A stretch of DNA of 64,000 bases from Lichenostomus cassidix (GCA_008360975.2 CM039211.1:4657522-4721521), one strand, 5' to 3'. Positions 11,590 to 23,211 are shown, numbered from the stretch's first letter. The notes: generated by a model not told the origin, from the sequence alone. Numbers and translations are program-made.

Positions 11590-14500
11590 AAAGGTCACAG
11601 GATCACAGAATATCCTGAGATGGAAGGGACCCACTAGGACCATCCAGTCCAACTCCTGCCCAGAGCCCCCCAGCAATCCCACCCTGTGCATCCCTGGCAG
11701 TGCTGTCCAAACGCTCCTGGAGCTCTGGCAGCCTCAGGCTGTGCCCATTCCCTGGGGAGTCTGGGCAGTGCCAGCACCCTCTGGGGGAAGAGCCTTTCCC
11801 TCAGATCCATCCTAACCCTGCCCTGACACAGCTCCAGCTGCTCTCTGGCTCCTGTCCCTGTCCCAGAGCAGAGACCAGAGCTGCTCCTCAGGAGGAGCTG
11901 CAGCCCCTAGGCAGCTCTGCCCTCAGTGTCCTCTGCTCCAGCTGAACCAGCCAAGTGCCCCATGCCACTCCTCAGTGGGCCCTCCAGGCTCTACACCATC
12001 CCCATGTCCCTCTTTTGCACACTGTCTGAGAGCTTTTGCTCTTTCTGATATTATGGTGACCAAAACTGTCCCCAGGACTCAAGGTGAGGCTGCTCCAGCC
12101 AGCAATGCATCCTGGTGCCCCCAGCTCAGGGATGTCCCTCCTGGGCACTGCTGACTCAGATCCAACTGGACAGAGACCAGAACCCCCAGGTCCCTTCCCA
12201 CAGCTGCTCCCCAGCCACTAGTTCTCCAATCCATACACACAGCCCAGCTCAGGTGATTGTTAAACCCCACACAGTTGGTGATTTCCCGTGCCTCCTTTGC
12301 TGGGCTCTCTCTACAGGAACCTCTCTGCCCCCGAGGAAGTCCAGAGCTCCTCCCAGTTTAGTGTCATCAGCAAACTTACTTAGTATTCCTTAGAGGCTTG
12401 TGTCCAGGCTGCTACTGAAGATGCTGAAGAGCACAGGGCTGAGGACAGAACCCTGGAACCCCAGCAGTGACCAGCAGTGGCCACTGCCAGCCTGGTGTCA
12501 GCCCATTCACTGCCACCCTTTATGCCCAACTCGTGAGCCAGTTGCTGACCATGTTTTTATCCACCCATGGGCTGGACAGTTTGTCCGCAAGGATCCTGGG
12601 AGAAAATGTATCAAAAGCTTTGCTGAAGTCCGAAAAGATCACATTACTGCCTTTCCTGGGTCAAACAGGTGGGTTACCCTTTCATAGAAGGAACTCAGGT
12701 GAGACAAGCAGGACTTTCTCCTCATGAAGTTGTGCTGACCTATTGTTGCCAGATGAATACCTGTTTGCTCAGCTGGTAGGGAAAACACAATGATTATTTT
12801 GTAAAATCACTGGCCTATGGAACTGCATAATGGGGATCATGTTAAACATCAACCAAGAAGAGGAGCAGGAGAATACGCTTTCATCTCCAAAATAATGAAT
12901 TACATTGGTTGTGCCAACTAAGCTCCAGGTTTGGGAAAGTAACATCACATTCATGGGGTGGTCAAGTGTACCTTCAGGGCTGACAACCACCAGAGACCAC
13001 TGGAGAGACCCCTGGGACAGACAAATTCGTGTGAAAAGGGAAGCAACATATATTAATGACTCTGGGGGAATGATTACCATACGTATGTTTGTTCTGGGAA
13101 AATCAGTGAGCCTGCATATAAAATACAGACTATAAACAGAAGCCTTTTCTGTGCTCAGCATGCATGATATTTTGGAGGAGATGTCCCCTCATGCATCTGT
13201 CTGAATGAAGAATGGCTGCTTCTTAATGCTGCATTGGTGTTAGGGACGTTTTGTCCATTTTTCAGTAACTTGATACCTGTGTTGTCCTTCAGGTGCTTTT
13301 AATACCTCCCAGAATAATCTTCTCTATAATCTTACCAGGCACTGAAGTGAGACTGTTGGGCTTGTAGTTTTCAGGGTCATCTTTCTTGTGCTTTTTGATA
13401 ACTGGGACAATGTTAACCAGATTCCTCTCAATTGGGACCTGTCCAGATTCCCAAGACTGTTCAAATATCAAGAGAAGCCTCACAATGACATCAGTCAGCT
13501 CTCTGAGTATTCTCAGATGAATCCCATCAGGCCCCATAGATTTACAGGGATCCAGCTGGTGCAGCAGATCCCTACAACTTCAGGATCAACTGTTAGTTTA
13601 TCATTCTCAAGCCATGGTCATTCAGCTCAGGGCACTGGGACCCCCTTAGCCACGTTGAAGAGAGGTAAGAAAAATATTAAATATCCCTGTCTTGCAAACT
13701 CCCTGTTTGCGAGGTCACTGTCCTCATTCTGGAATGGGCCAGTGTAATTTCTGCACTGCTTTTTGCCAATGTATTTAAGAAACCTCTTTTTATCGTCCCC
13801 CACAGTTCTGGCAAGTTTCAACTCCAGTTAAGCTTTGGCTGCAAAAAGTTTCTCCTTGCAGAGCAGCATCTCTTTGTTCCTCCCATGTCACCCCAACCTT
13901 CTCGTCCTGGGCATACACCTTCCTTTTCTGCTTTACCTCCAAAAGAAGATCCCTGCTCAGCCAAGCCAGCCTTCTGTCTCATCTGCTTGACTGTCAATAT
14001 TTTGGAATTGCCTCCTCCTGTGCCCTCAGGAGGTGATGCCTAAAAAGCGACTAGCACTAATAGACCCCAGCACCTTTGAAAGAATTTCACCAAGGATCTT
14101 GCTCACTGTTTCCCTGAGCAGGCTGAAGTATGTTCTCCTCATGTCCGAGGGTGAAATTTTTCTAGCACTTTTCCTCCTAGCAAGAGAGATTTTAAACTCA
14201 ATCACTTTGTGGCTGCCGTAGCAAAGACGGCCACCAATAACGTCATTCATGCAACACTCTCTGTTAACAAGCAACAAATCAAGGAGGACATCTTTCCTAG
14301 GCAGATCTAGTACTTGTCCTATGAAGTTGTCATCCAGGTGTTTTAGTAATCTGCTGGCCTGGATCGTACCAGCTGTGTGATGCTCCCAGTTGATTTCTGA
14401 CAGGCTGAAGTACTCCAGAAGGACAAGGGCAGTTAACTTGGAAGCATCCCTTAGTTCCTCAAAAAATAACTCACTGGTGTTATCGTCCAGGCTGGGAGAT

Positions 14501-15060
14501 CTATAGTGGACACTCACAGAGACATCTGCATCATTTGCCTCTCCCTTGGTTCTTACCCAGAGGCTCTCAACTGTGCCACTGCCAACTGTGACCTACCTAC
14601 ATTCTAACCCTTCTGTTACATGCTATGCCTCCCTCTGCCTCATCTGTCCTGCCTATTCTTCATAAAGAGTCCGTAACTCTTCAACAGGGCACTTCAGTCA
14701 CAGGACTCATCCCAGTAAGGTTTCACTTATGCCAGTGATGTCAAATCACCAGAACTGAGCCAAAGATTCAAGTTTCTCTTGTTCCTCATACTGTGTGCAT
14801 TGGTACAAAAGCACTTCAGGTGCAGTTCCTTGTAACCAACACCTCGTGATTGAGGGATCCCACTAGTGCTCAGTTCCTCAAGTTTTGGTGCATCCCCCCA
14901 CTGCCTCTCATTACTCAGCCTGGTTTTGTCCCTTTCCACTTGCAAACTAGTTTAAAGCTCTGTCAACGACCCCTCCTAGTTCCTATGCTCAAAACCTTTT
15001 CCCCCTCTGATTGGTGCATCCCATCAGGTGTCAGAGAGTCAGGTGTGCAATAGACCATCC
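11590..15060 (-). mobile_element. CR1 LINE, long degenerate copy, interrupted
   Basis: About 3.0 kb of CR1 in minus orientation, split by an insertion at 12762-13272. In element order, minus-strand translation shows LKCFCTNAHSMRNKRN at about 14800 (before the endonuclease), endonuclease pieces such as ALVLLEYFSLSEINWEHHTA and DLLLVNRECCMNDVIGGRL (14026-14517), the segment KKRFLKYIGKKQ, then RT pieces GPDGIHLRILRELTDV and NYKPNSLTSVPGKIIEKIIL (13289-13537), and after the insertion FSDFSKAFDTFSPRILADKL and FADDTKLGGALDF near 12370-12640. The 3' tail ends at about 11590 (ACAGGATCACAGAAT). Many stops and frameshifts show that it is a dead copy. Confidence 0.9.
12762..13272 (+). mobile_element. 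Probable solo LTR inserted into the CR1 copy
   Basis: About 510 bp with no similarity to CR1 interrupts the CR1 RT between the KIIEKIIL block and the block that matches the CR1 QHGF...KGKSCL region. It is bracketed by the direct repeat ATACCTGT at 12757-12764 and 13273-13280. If the target duplication is ATACC, the insert begins TGTTTGCTC. On the plus strand there is a TATAAAA at 13117-13123 and downstream text AATGAAGAATGGCTGCTTCT, which looks like the AATAAAGAATG region of avian class II (ERVK/alpha-like) LTRs. The 3' end reads CAGTAACTTG, not a clean CA, so boundaries and class are tentative. No viral coding sequence is present. Confidence 0.6.
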
Positions 15061-15895
15061 TATGGTCAGAAAATCAGCATTATTCTGATTACATCAGCCT
15101 CTCCTCTTGATAGATAGACTCCCACAATGCTACAGTGGCTAACTTGCCTGTTAAAAAGGGGTTTTTGTTAAACAGTAGTCTACATTCTGTAAAAACAATC
15201 CCTCTGCATAATGAAACATCTAATTTATTAGTAGGGCACTGGTAATTCATCAGTAGGGAGCAGACATAAGTTTTTTCACTCTTAATTTGTGTTTTGTAGT
15301 CCTTCTTTCCTCTTATCAAATTTTGTTGCTATAGTACTTGCAACTAAAACTGACCTACATTTTGCTCAGATTTATGGATCAAATTCCTCAAGCTGTAAGC
15401 CAGGCCACTTACAACAATTTTAAAATATTAATTTCAGGAATAAGAATGCATTTTTAAATAGCATCATTTTTTGTTTAGTGTAACAACAATAGAAAAAAAA
15501 TACTGCAAACTTCTGTTCTAATTCAGAAGACCATTCCTCTGTCCCCAAAGGAGAAATAATGCCCACATCTGTTTCCTCTGAGAGTGGGGCTTTGCCATCT
15601 ATAAATACAATGATCCCAGTCTAGATGCCCACACTGAGGTTTATATCAACCAACTTCAGCCCTCTGAAAGTAAAACCTCTTCCAAGGTGCCTTACAGAAT
15701 CCACAAAGGAAACAGGCATTTGCACAGGAGCAATTAATCTATCTTGGACTTGTACCTTCTGCATGGAAAACCAGGTGACATTCACACCACCTGGTACAAA
15801 TGTCACTGATGTACCAAGCACATCACATGCATTATTTATTTGGATTAGTGATGGAATCTTCCTGAAAAACTGGCTCTCTATGCAAACATGTTAAA

Positions 15896-15958
15896 CCTGT
15901 TAGGTCTTTCTTTTTAACTTAATATTTCACTTCCTGTAGCCAATGGCACAACTCAAAA
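15896..15958 (+). repeat. Direct repeat arm A, downstream side of exon 14
   Basis: About 62 bp that includes GTCTTTCTTTTTAACTTAAT and CCAATGGCACAACTCAAAAA. It aligns at roughly 88% identity by eye, with one indel, to 16795-16856 on the same strand. It is not a repeat family I recognise. Confidence 0.85.
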
Positions 15959-16039
15959 ACTTCTCACCCTAGGAAACACAACTGCCATCACATATTCTCC
16001 TCTGCCTTTCTCCTTAACACTGCACTGAAGTGAAAACAG

Positions 16040-16112
16040 ACAAGGTGGTGTGGGCTGGAACTAGATGAGCTTTAAGGTCCCTTCAGCCCCAAACCATTCC
16101 ATGATTCTATGA
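16040..16112 (+). repeat. CR1 LINE, 3' tail
   Basis: The text GATGAGCTTTAAGGTCCCTT, CAGCCCCAAACCATTCCATG and ATTCTATGA is the characteristic CR1 3' end with its terminal octamer-like repeat. Only the last 70 bp or so is present. It lies about 130 bp beyond the exon 14 splice donor. Confidence 0.85.
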
Positions 16113-16240
16113 CTTTGCCATGCTGCTGTTCCCGGGAAGAAGCAAGAAAACAATGGGAACAGAGAACGCATCACGAGATTCCCCCCGAGAAGCAGCAGTA
16201 AGCACACGTGTGGGGGCAGTGCTCTGTGGCTGTGGAATAC

Positions 16241-16629
16241 CTCTGCGGATGCTCCTCCTCAGCTTGTTGCAGAGGTCCAGGCGGGGGTTCTCCAGGCTGT
16301 CCTCGGCCGAGCCCGGGCTCTGCTCGGGGGACGACAGCCCGCGGCTCAGGTCCAGCGGCGCCTTGCTGCCCGTGGGCGGCGGGGAAGTGGCTGGGCTGTA
16401 GTTTGAGGTAGGACTGCTGGCCACAGACGAAGCAGACAGGTCGAGGGCACCGATCCTGGAGTTCAGCGGGGACGTCAGCGACAGTTTTCGGGTCCTGGCA
16501 GGTGAGGAGGTCCTGGAGAGTGACAGGGGAGGAGGAGAGGAAAACTTGCGGCAGAGGTGTGGTGACTTCCCGTCAGCCAGGTACTCCCCTCTGTTGTTCT
16601 GACTGGTGGCAAAGAACAACTCCAAAGAC
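16241..16629 (-). CDS. RASGRF2: RASGRF2 window exon 14: REM end and Ser/Pro-rich linker
   Basis: The longest exon seen (389 nt), acceptor CTCTCAG, donor GTATTC. It starts [20 protein letters not shown], the end of REM, then enters a low-structure linker rich in Ser and Pro that includes [19 protein letters not shown] and [13 protein letters not shown], ending [10 protein letters not shown]. The conserved islands ([11 protein letters not shown] basic/SP stretch, [16 protein letters not shown]) alternate with a divergent middle ([20 protein letters not shown]). Cdk5/p35 phosphorylation of RasGRF2 has been reported for mammals and several SP dipeptides visible here are candidates, but I have not assigned the residue. 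Roughly residues 695-824. Confidence 0.96.
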
Positions 16630-17008
16630 CTGAGAGCAGAAACACAAGAAGAGCAACACGGTAGCAAACACTGACTGGATTTCAGTGAAAATGCTGAAAT
16701 TGTGTGCAAACCTGTGTGACACTGCAACATCTGTGTGACGCTCAGTCCTCGAAGTTTGGCAGATAGCTGAGACAGACTCCTAAAAATTGTTTTAGCTGTT
16801 AGTCTTTCTTTTTAACTTAACATTTCTCTTCTTGTAGTCAATGGCACAACTCAGAAATAAGACTCTCCTGTTTACAAGCTAAGGACCTTCTTCTTAGAGT
16901 AGTTATAAGCAGAAAACAACAAGAAAAAGCCCCACAAAATGAGCATGAAAGATGCCGTGGTACCTCTTTCAGAAATGTGCGACAGAAAGACAATGACCCC
17001 GAGCTCAC
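16630..17008 (-). other. Intron between window exons 13 and 14
   Basis: A 379-bp GT-AG intron. It contains the second arm of the direct repeat (16795-16856); nothing else recognisable. Confidence 0.93.
16795..16856 (+). repeat. Direct repeat arm B, upstream side of exon 14
   Basis: The partner of 15896-15958, including GTCTTTCTTTTTAACTTAAC and TCAATGGCACAACTCAGAAA. The two arms are about 0.9 kb apart and flank coding exon 14 and the CR1 tail. Confidence 0.85.
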
Positions 17009-17257
17009 CTGACAGGAATGGAGGTGAAGGGCCGCCTGTAGATGTCAGAGAGCTTCTCCAGGACCACGGCAGCGGTGGTGAAGATGCGGTAGGTGTGCAG
17101 GAAGGTGTTGAGGAAGTCGATGCTCAGGAACCGCAGGTCCGTCAGGCGCTCCAAGAGGCGCTCCACGCTGGCGTAGCGGATCTGGGGGACTTTGCAGGAG
17201 TTCAGCGTTTTGCTGAAGCAAATATCAATGTCATCTCTGTGAAGACGGGCATCAGAT
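17009..17257 (-). CDS. RASGRF2: RASGRF2 window exon 13: REM (RasGEF N) domain
   Basis: A 249-nt, GC-rich exon with acceptor CGTGTAG and donor GTGAGC. After completing Lys it encodes [60 protein letters not shown] and ends with PFTSIPV plus AG of Arg. The [14 protein letters not shown] and [12 protein letters not shown] helices are the REM signature; this domain packs against and stabilises the CDC25 catalytic domain encoded outside the window. Differences from human are few (HRDDID for [17 protein letters not shown] for VLGKLSDIYKR). It covers roughly residues 613-694. Confidence 0.96.
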
Positions 17258-19276
17258 CTACACGAAAGTCAAATTTAAAACATTTACCAGGGAGTGATCA
17301 TGACTAAGGAGTGGTGTCACTGTAGCTGCTCCTGTCAGCATAGAGGCAACAAATATTTGTGCACTATTGTATTTCATCAATGCAAGAAAACTCTTAATCT
17401 GTGCTGATACCTGCTTCCATAACTAAGGGAACTTAAATTCTATTTTTGGCAAATCTTTTACATTTCACAGCCTAAGAAACTGTTAATGATGCTTAAATTT
17501 CAAAAACAGAATTGTTGGCAGATTTGTCCCCTCTTGTCTCTTTCAGGCTGTTGTGGCCCCGAGGTCAGTATTACTAAAATCTCAGTATAGAATAATTGAT
17601 TGCAACTTTTTTTTTTTTTTTTTTTTTTGCTGGGATCAAGCTTTATCCAAAATAGAGTAATGAACCCTAATAAAACACAGCAAAATTAGCCTCTTAGCTA
17701 AGTTTAAGGCTCACCTGCAAATTAACACCTGCCTTCAGGCTCCCAGAACTACTTTTTCTTTTGAAAAAAGAAAGAGGGAACAGCACGAAACATCTCAAAT
17801 TTCAAAGCAGAAACCAAGGAGAATCTTTGTTTCAGTGAAAAAGCAAAAAAGGACCAATTTTTGCTTGGACATCAAAATAAAAACCATACAGAGTTTGTAT
17901 GTCTTTGTTGTGTCTACCCACAACAGAGTTTGGGGGTTTTTTCCCCTCAAATTCTGTTTTGCTTACTTTTATCTAGTTGAAGGCTTAGTTTGTAAATAAA
18001 CAGGATAAATACTAAGTAAAGCATCTTTCAATATACCCAATCTTTATGTTAAAAATTATTGGATTTTCTCGGAAGAAAGATCAGGATATTCCACACACTT
18101 CTACATTGTATTACATAAAAGAAACAACAAAAAACTTGTTTCTTAATCTGGGCACTTGGAAAAGTGGCAATTTTTTGTTATATCATCCAGTCTTAGAAAG
18201 TCAATGTGTGCTGCAAATCAGACAAGTAAAATCTAAGAAAGAGAACACCACATTTGTGTCTATTGTTAAGATCCTGTATGTTCTTTAGAATTAATATTCC
18301 TTTCTGTTGACACTGGGACTAAGGTCCTGCTGTACTTTGAAGAGGACAAATGTACTTTTAAAACTCAGCAGGTGACACAAGTGTTTACACACTGAAGAGT
18401 TCCTGGAATAAAGCTGAAGACAACAAAATGCCTTATTTCCAGGGATCAAAGCTATGTGCCTAACAACAGTGCATTCCCAGGTTTTTTCTCTGTCCCATTT
18501 CTAAGCACAAAGAGAGGAGAGGAAACTACAAAACAGGCATTTGAGAAACCAGAGATGTCAGATAGCAGTAAGAAAGGAAATAATTTTGTGTCTATCCCTA
18601 TGTTTCGTTCACTAATATTTATATTGGATACTAATAAGTAAAACTCATGTAAATTGAGGTAGGTAGAAGATCCAAGTTGTGCTGAAAATTTGGAATCATG
18701 CACTGAAAATGTCTCATTAGAAATAAAAACTACTTATTACAATAAATAATTGAGCAAATCCAAAGGTAAGGGAAGCAGGCTTATAAATACTGATGTTACT
18801 TTGATGTGCTCAGTTAAAGTTATGAGCAAAATTAATTTTTTAACAGAAATAACAGAGAGAACAAAAACTTTGGCTAATATAACAAAATACCTTTGAAAAT
18901 GGTACTCATGTGCAGCCACATAAATTCTCAGGACATTTTTAAAAATCTTCAATAAAATTATGAGTGATATGACAGAGAAAAGCTAACTGAGAACAAAATC
19001 ATTCATCCAAGGCATAACTGAAGCCAACTGCACAAAAATCAGAAAAATCTGAGCTTTGATCCAACTCTGTGAATTGAGAGTTCACCACTCTGAGCAATGC
19101 CTGCAATTGCAGGAAAGGGATGTGAAAATATATGTTTTGGGACATAGAATAAGTTCCATTCAGCAAAAATTGGAGAAAAAAAAATTAAACGTTTGCATTT
19201 TTAAACACATGCTTTCTCTTGTTAAAATTTGTACTGAAGAAACAAAACAATCTACTTTGTTCACTGTTGCACTTAC
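17258..19276 (-). other. Intron between window exons 12 and 13
   Basis: A 2.0 kb AT-rich GT-AG intron. A 22-nt poly(T) run at 17607-17628 is the only notable element; no gene or recognised repeat body. Confidence 0.92.
17607..17628 (+). repeat. Poly(T) run
   Basis: Twenty-two consecutive T residues (poly(A) in the RASGRF2 transcript), the longest homopolymer in the window. Confidence 0.95.
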
Positions 19277-19359
19277 TTGATCATATGTGGCACTGTGACT
19301 TTGGAGTTTTCTTCAAACACTATTGTCATTAATCCATTGCACCTTATATTATCAATGCA
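19277..19359 (-). CDS. RASGRF2: RASGRF2 window exon 12: PH2 end and linker to REM
   Basis: An 83-nt exon with acceptor TTTTTACAG and donor GTAAGT, encoding [20 protein letters not shown] then VTVPHMI and AA of a split Lys codon. It carries the end of the PH2 helix and the strand that links to the REM (RasGEF N-terminal) domain. It covers roughly residues 585-612. Confidence 0.94.
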
Positions 19360-19944
19360 CTGTAAAAATGAGCATTGAAAAGTGTTAAAACCAAAACACA
19401 GGGAGAGGGGACTGATTCCCATGCTTTTCATATCCCTATAAGCTCACAGCATTGCTTTTTCAGGGTATGGGCTGATTAAGGTATTTTCACAAATGAAAAG
19501 CAGTGATGCAAGAATTAAAGTCGACATGCTTCTCTGGCCTTTGCTGCACAGGGTATTCAGTTCAGCAACCTTGTTTTTCCACATGATTAAGTATTTTGAG
19601 TTGGAAGTGATATTTTCTTTGAAGCTCCTTTGAAAGGGAACAAAATTCATTACTTCTACTGCTTCCTGAATGAGTGTAAGCTTGAAAAATCAGGACCACA
19701 AGTCAGAATGCTTTATACTCTAGTGGGTACAGTAATACCTTAACCTTTACTCTGTGCAGAAGACCAGAGGAGAATATAAAAAGCTCCCAGAAACACACTT
19801 GTAAAAACAAATTCAAGTGGTGCTCCCTGTGAAACACAGCTGTGAGGAAGCTGTCCAAGCATTCCCTGCAAACTCTCACATAAATGTTTTGGGCTGGGAC
19901 TTAAGAGGGACTTCCATGTGCGCTTTTATGTAGTTCCAAAATGC

Positions 19945-20370
19945 CCAAAGAAGGGAACGGAGCTGGGAAGGGCCTGGAGCCCCAGGAGCAGCTGAGGGAG
20001 CTGGAAAGGAGCTCGGCCTGGAGAAAAGCTGGCTCTGCACAGCTCCTGCCAGGAGGGGACAGCCGGGGGGGTCAGGCTGTGCTCCAGGGAACAGGGACAG
20101 CAGGAGAGGGAACAGCCTCAGGCTGGGCCAGGGGAGGCTCAGCTTGGCCAGCAGCAGGAATTTCTCCATGGAAAGGGTGCTCAGGCCTTGGCAGGAGCTG
20201 CCCAGGGAGGTTTGCAGTCCCCATCCCTGCAGGTGTCCCAGGAATTGCTGGCTGTGGCACTCAGTGTTCTGGGCTGGGGACAAGGTGGCCATTGGGCACA
20301 GCTGGGACTCCATGGGCTGGGAGAGATTTGCCAGCCTCAGGGATCCTGGGATTCTGGGGTTCTGAGGTAA
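19945..20370 (+). mobile_element. CR1 LINE, 3' end copy (young-looking)
   Basis: A 5'-truncated CR1 in plus orientation running from GGGAACGGAGCTGGGAAGGG to the terminal GATCCTGGGATTCTGGGGTT. Text includes CAGCAGGAATTTCTCCATGG and AGGTTTGCAGTCCCCATCCC. Across about 230 bp it differs from the reverse complement of 43225-43540 at only about six positions that I could count. Confidence 0.9.
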
Positions 20371-20509
20371 CTCAGCACCACAAGCCTTGCCCAGGGAAGT
20401 CAAGAAGTCTGACAGAGGATCAGATTTATATGGTCTGCAACAACTACCTGCTGCAAACCCTACAGGCCTCTTGTCTTTATAATACTTTCTACTGTTATTC
20501 ATCAAGTAT

Positions 20510-20595
20510 CGTACCTATATACATTCGTACATACATACAGTCATACTTTATATATATTTTATATACATACATACATATATATGTATATATATAAA
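20510..20595 (+). repeat. AT-rich (TACATA/TATA) microsatellite
   Basis: An impure array of TACATA and TATATA motifs (ATACATACATACAGTCATAC, TATATACATACATACATATA), about 85 bp, beginning 140 bp after the CR1 3' end. Confidence 0.85.
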
Positions 20596-22157
20596 AGACA
20601 ATCTCCTGTCATCAGTAAAAAGGAGTTTCAAAAATTACCACATGCATTTATCTTGACTTCAAAAATACATGTAGCCTTCTGGCTTTGGAACATTTCATAG
20701 CAGAGCAATGATTGATACTGGATTGCTCAAACCTGACAATCAGAGGTCTCTTCAGGTTTAGATTACATCTGTAGCTATAAATTTAAAATATCATCTATGT
20801 CGCTATATGTGGTTTTCAAGTCAGATTTCTAAGATTATTTGGAAAGTGCAGCTGTAATAATTCACAATATGATTTTCTCTAATCATTACCTAAAACCAGT
20901 GAGAAAACACATTTAATAGAAATCCATATATCTCCCCTTTTTGAATTTGAAATACTTCAAAGAAGCCCTTAGCACCAATCATCGTGGCAGATGACTTTTT
21001 AATTCATTATAATTTAGGCTGCAAATGGACTTACTCCTCTTCTTAAATGGTCCTTCTGCCCCAGCAAATAATTCCAATCATTTTACATGTCAGTGGAACA
21101 ACGTAATTCACTGAAAATCTGTTCTGTAAAAAATTCTTCAACCAGGTCTGTCTGTAAGACAGCAAGCTGCAGCTCATACTGTATTTTGATATTTTTATTT
21201 TCCTATTTTTGTTCTTTCAAAAATGTTAATCAAGCACAAAGTAACTCAAAATACTTATTTTTAAGCAATTTCTGCTCATTATGATGCTGATTCATCTGGA
21301 GATGTTGCCAGCAATGATAGCAACTTTGGAAATGCATCACATTCCACGCAGAGAGTTTAGAGATATTTCTCTAATCAACTATTTCTCTCTATTAATAGAG
21401 GATACACTAAATTCATAGAGGCTAGGACCTGCATTCAGAATTATGCGAGATCTATGTTCTTGTTCATGTGCATAAACAAACCACAAATAGCCTTGATTTA
21501 GCTCTGGTTAGCTGGAAGGTCAGATTTTTTAAAATTGCATTCAACTTCTTTCTGCAAATAGATTATGATGAAGTTTGTCTATTATGTTTTTAACTAAAAA
21601 CAATAAAAATAAGAGCTTTCCCTCACATTTAAAAACTTTAAAATACCCTTTTTCTTCATTCACAACATAGACAGTTCCTGCACCCTGTCAGAATGCTCAG
21701 TAATTGTTTATAATGGTTTCTTAGTATTCAGTTTTGGTGGAAAAGAGTTTATCCCATTCTCTTACTTCATTATTGATGTAATATGGTATCATTTTCTCTC
21801 TAGGACTCTCAGGTGGGTTTTGATGTATATGAAAATCATGAACAAACCAGTATTATCCTTCTTTTTAAATCAAAATATGTACGTCAATGGGCTCTCCTTA
21901 AACATAAACATGATTACCATTAGATTATGTGTGTTTGTGGACAATTTTGGAATTGACATCCCATCTCTGTCATTGAGAAACACATTTCACTGGTGACTCA
22001 GAAGCAAGGACAGAACTCTGAGGAGAGCAAGCAGCACTAAGAGTATTTCATACATAACAGAGCACATCACAGCACTGAGCACCCTCTCTTAGCCTGAAAT
22101 AAATACAGAATGGATGAAGATCTCAACGCAAACAAGGTGAAGAAAGCACTCAGGTAC

Positions 22158-22294
22158 CTGGCTGATGTCACTTGTCCACGCAGCTTTCTCCTGCCGTGAT
22201 GGGGCTAAGAGGACAACAGTGAAAGGAGGAGCATCTGAAGGCTCCACTATGAGCTTGAAATCCAGGTGTCCAAACACCTGCCCAGAACCTTTTG
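22158..22294 (-). CDS. RASGRF2: RASGRF2 window exon 11: PH2 domain, C-terminal part
   Basis: A 137-nt exon with acceptor CTGTAAAG and donor GTACCT. It encodes [20 protein letters not shown], then [20 protein letters not shown] and SDISQ. The tryptophan of EKAAW is the PH C-terminal helix Trp. It differs from human mainly at [11 protein letters not shown] versus IVVEPPDAAAF. It covers roughly residues 540-584 and ends in phase 0. Confidence 0.95.
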
Positions 22295-23144
22295 CTTTAC
22301 AGCCAGAGAGGGAGAAAAAAAAAGTCACAACGTGAAATTTCAGAGTATATGACAAAGAAAACGCTGGTTTCATTTAAAATGAAAATTGCTTTAAAACATT
22401 TCCCATCTCCCTGAAAAACAGCAAATCCAATTAGGTATCCAAAACCTCATTTTTTCATGCCAGGTTCACACATGCCAGGTACAAAAATACTGGGATTTGC
22501 TAGACATTGCTCTTAAAGTTTCTTCCAGCACTTGTATGCTAATATACCCCCACCACTACAGAAATATCATCAAAATTAATGAAACTACTTTCACAATACG
22601 AGTGCAAAACTTCACAAACTGCAGGATGGAAGCCAAAAAGATAAAGTAATGGCAACAATAAAATCAGCCTAAGAATATGTTTTGTAATTCCATTTGAACA
22701 AGCTCAGAGTCCAGATTTGTGGGAAGCCCAAGACAAAAAACTTTCCATTAATCCTTCCAACTCACTCAACCCACGTGTATTTCAGAAACTTAATTATCTG
22801 CTGCTCATTTACGCCTTTTTTTTTAATTTTTGTTTTTTCTCCAAGATGCTGTGGGTGAGCTTGTATACAAAAGTCAGCAAATAATTTGTCACATTTCTCT
22901 GGCCAGCCCTCTTGAAAATCCAGTAAGGGATGTCAGCAGCAGGAACAAATGCAACACAACAGCCCCCATCCGAGCCAGCATGTCCATTTTTGGAACATCC
23001 ATCCTACTGATTCAGTTTAGCACTGTATCACTGGTTTCATAAAAACATATCTATTTGCTCTTACGAAAAACACAAAAAAAGACAGGGTACTAATTTTAGG
23101 AAACTAGAAATTGTACTTACTACTGACAGCTGAATTTAACTTAC
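22295..23144 (-). other. Intron between window exons 10 and 11
   Basis: An 850-bp AT-rich GT-AG intron. No repeats or genes recognised. Confidence 0.93.
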
Positions 23145-23211
23145 AATCATCGTCACTGGCTTCTGTCTCCTCGACCAATGTGCACTCCATTAGAGACAGA
23201 ACACCTCCTGT
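23145..23211 (-). CDS. RASGRF2: RASGRF2 window exon 10: PH2 domain, middle loop
   Basis: A short 67-nt exon, acceptor TTTCCACAG and donor GTAAGT, encoding TGGVLSLMECTLVEETEASD followed by DD and one base of a split Ser codon. The acidic EETEASDDD forms a PH2 surface loop. It covers roughly residues 517-539. The reading frame stays open past the donor (into CKLNS...), but the donor call is fixed by the in-phase join to exon 11, which restores the conserved DDDSKGSG. Confidence 0.93.

Larger units (their letters stand above)
10200..16240 (-). other. Intron between window exons 14 and 15
   Basis: A 6.0 kb GT-AG intron. Segment 10200-11585 is AT-rich with nothing recognisable. 11590-15060 is a nested CR1/LTR composite. 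15060-16040 is AT-rich and includes one arm (15896-15958) of a direct repeat. 16040-16112 is a CR1 tail. Confidence 0.88.
19360..22157 (-). other. Intron between window exons 11 and 12
   Basis: A 2.8 kb GT-AG intron holding a CR1 copy (19945-20370) and an AT-rich microsatellite (20510-20595). The remainder, 20600-22157, is AT-rich and unannotated. Confidence 0.92.
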
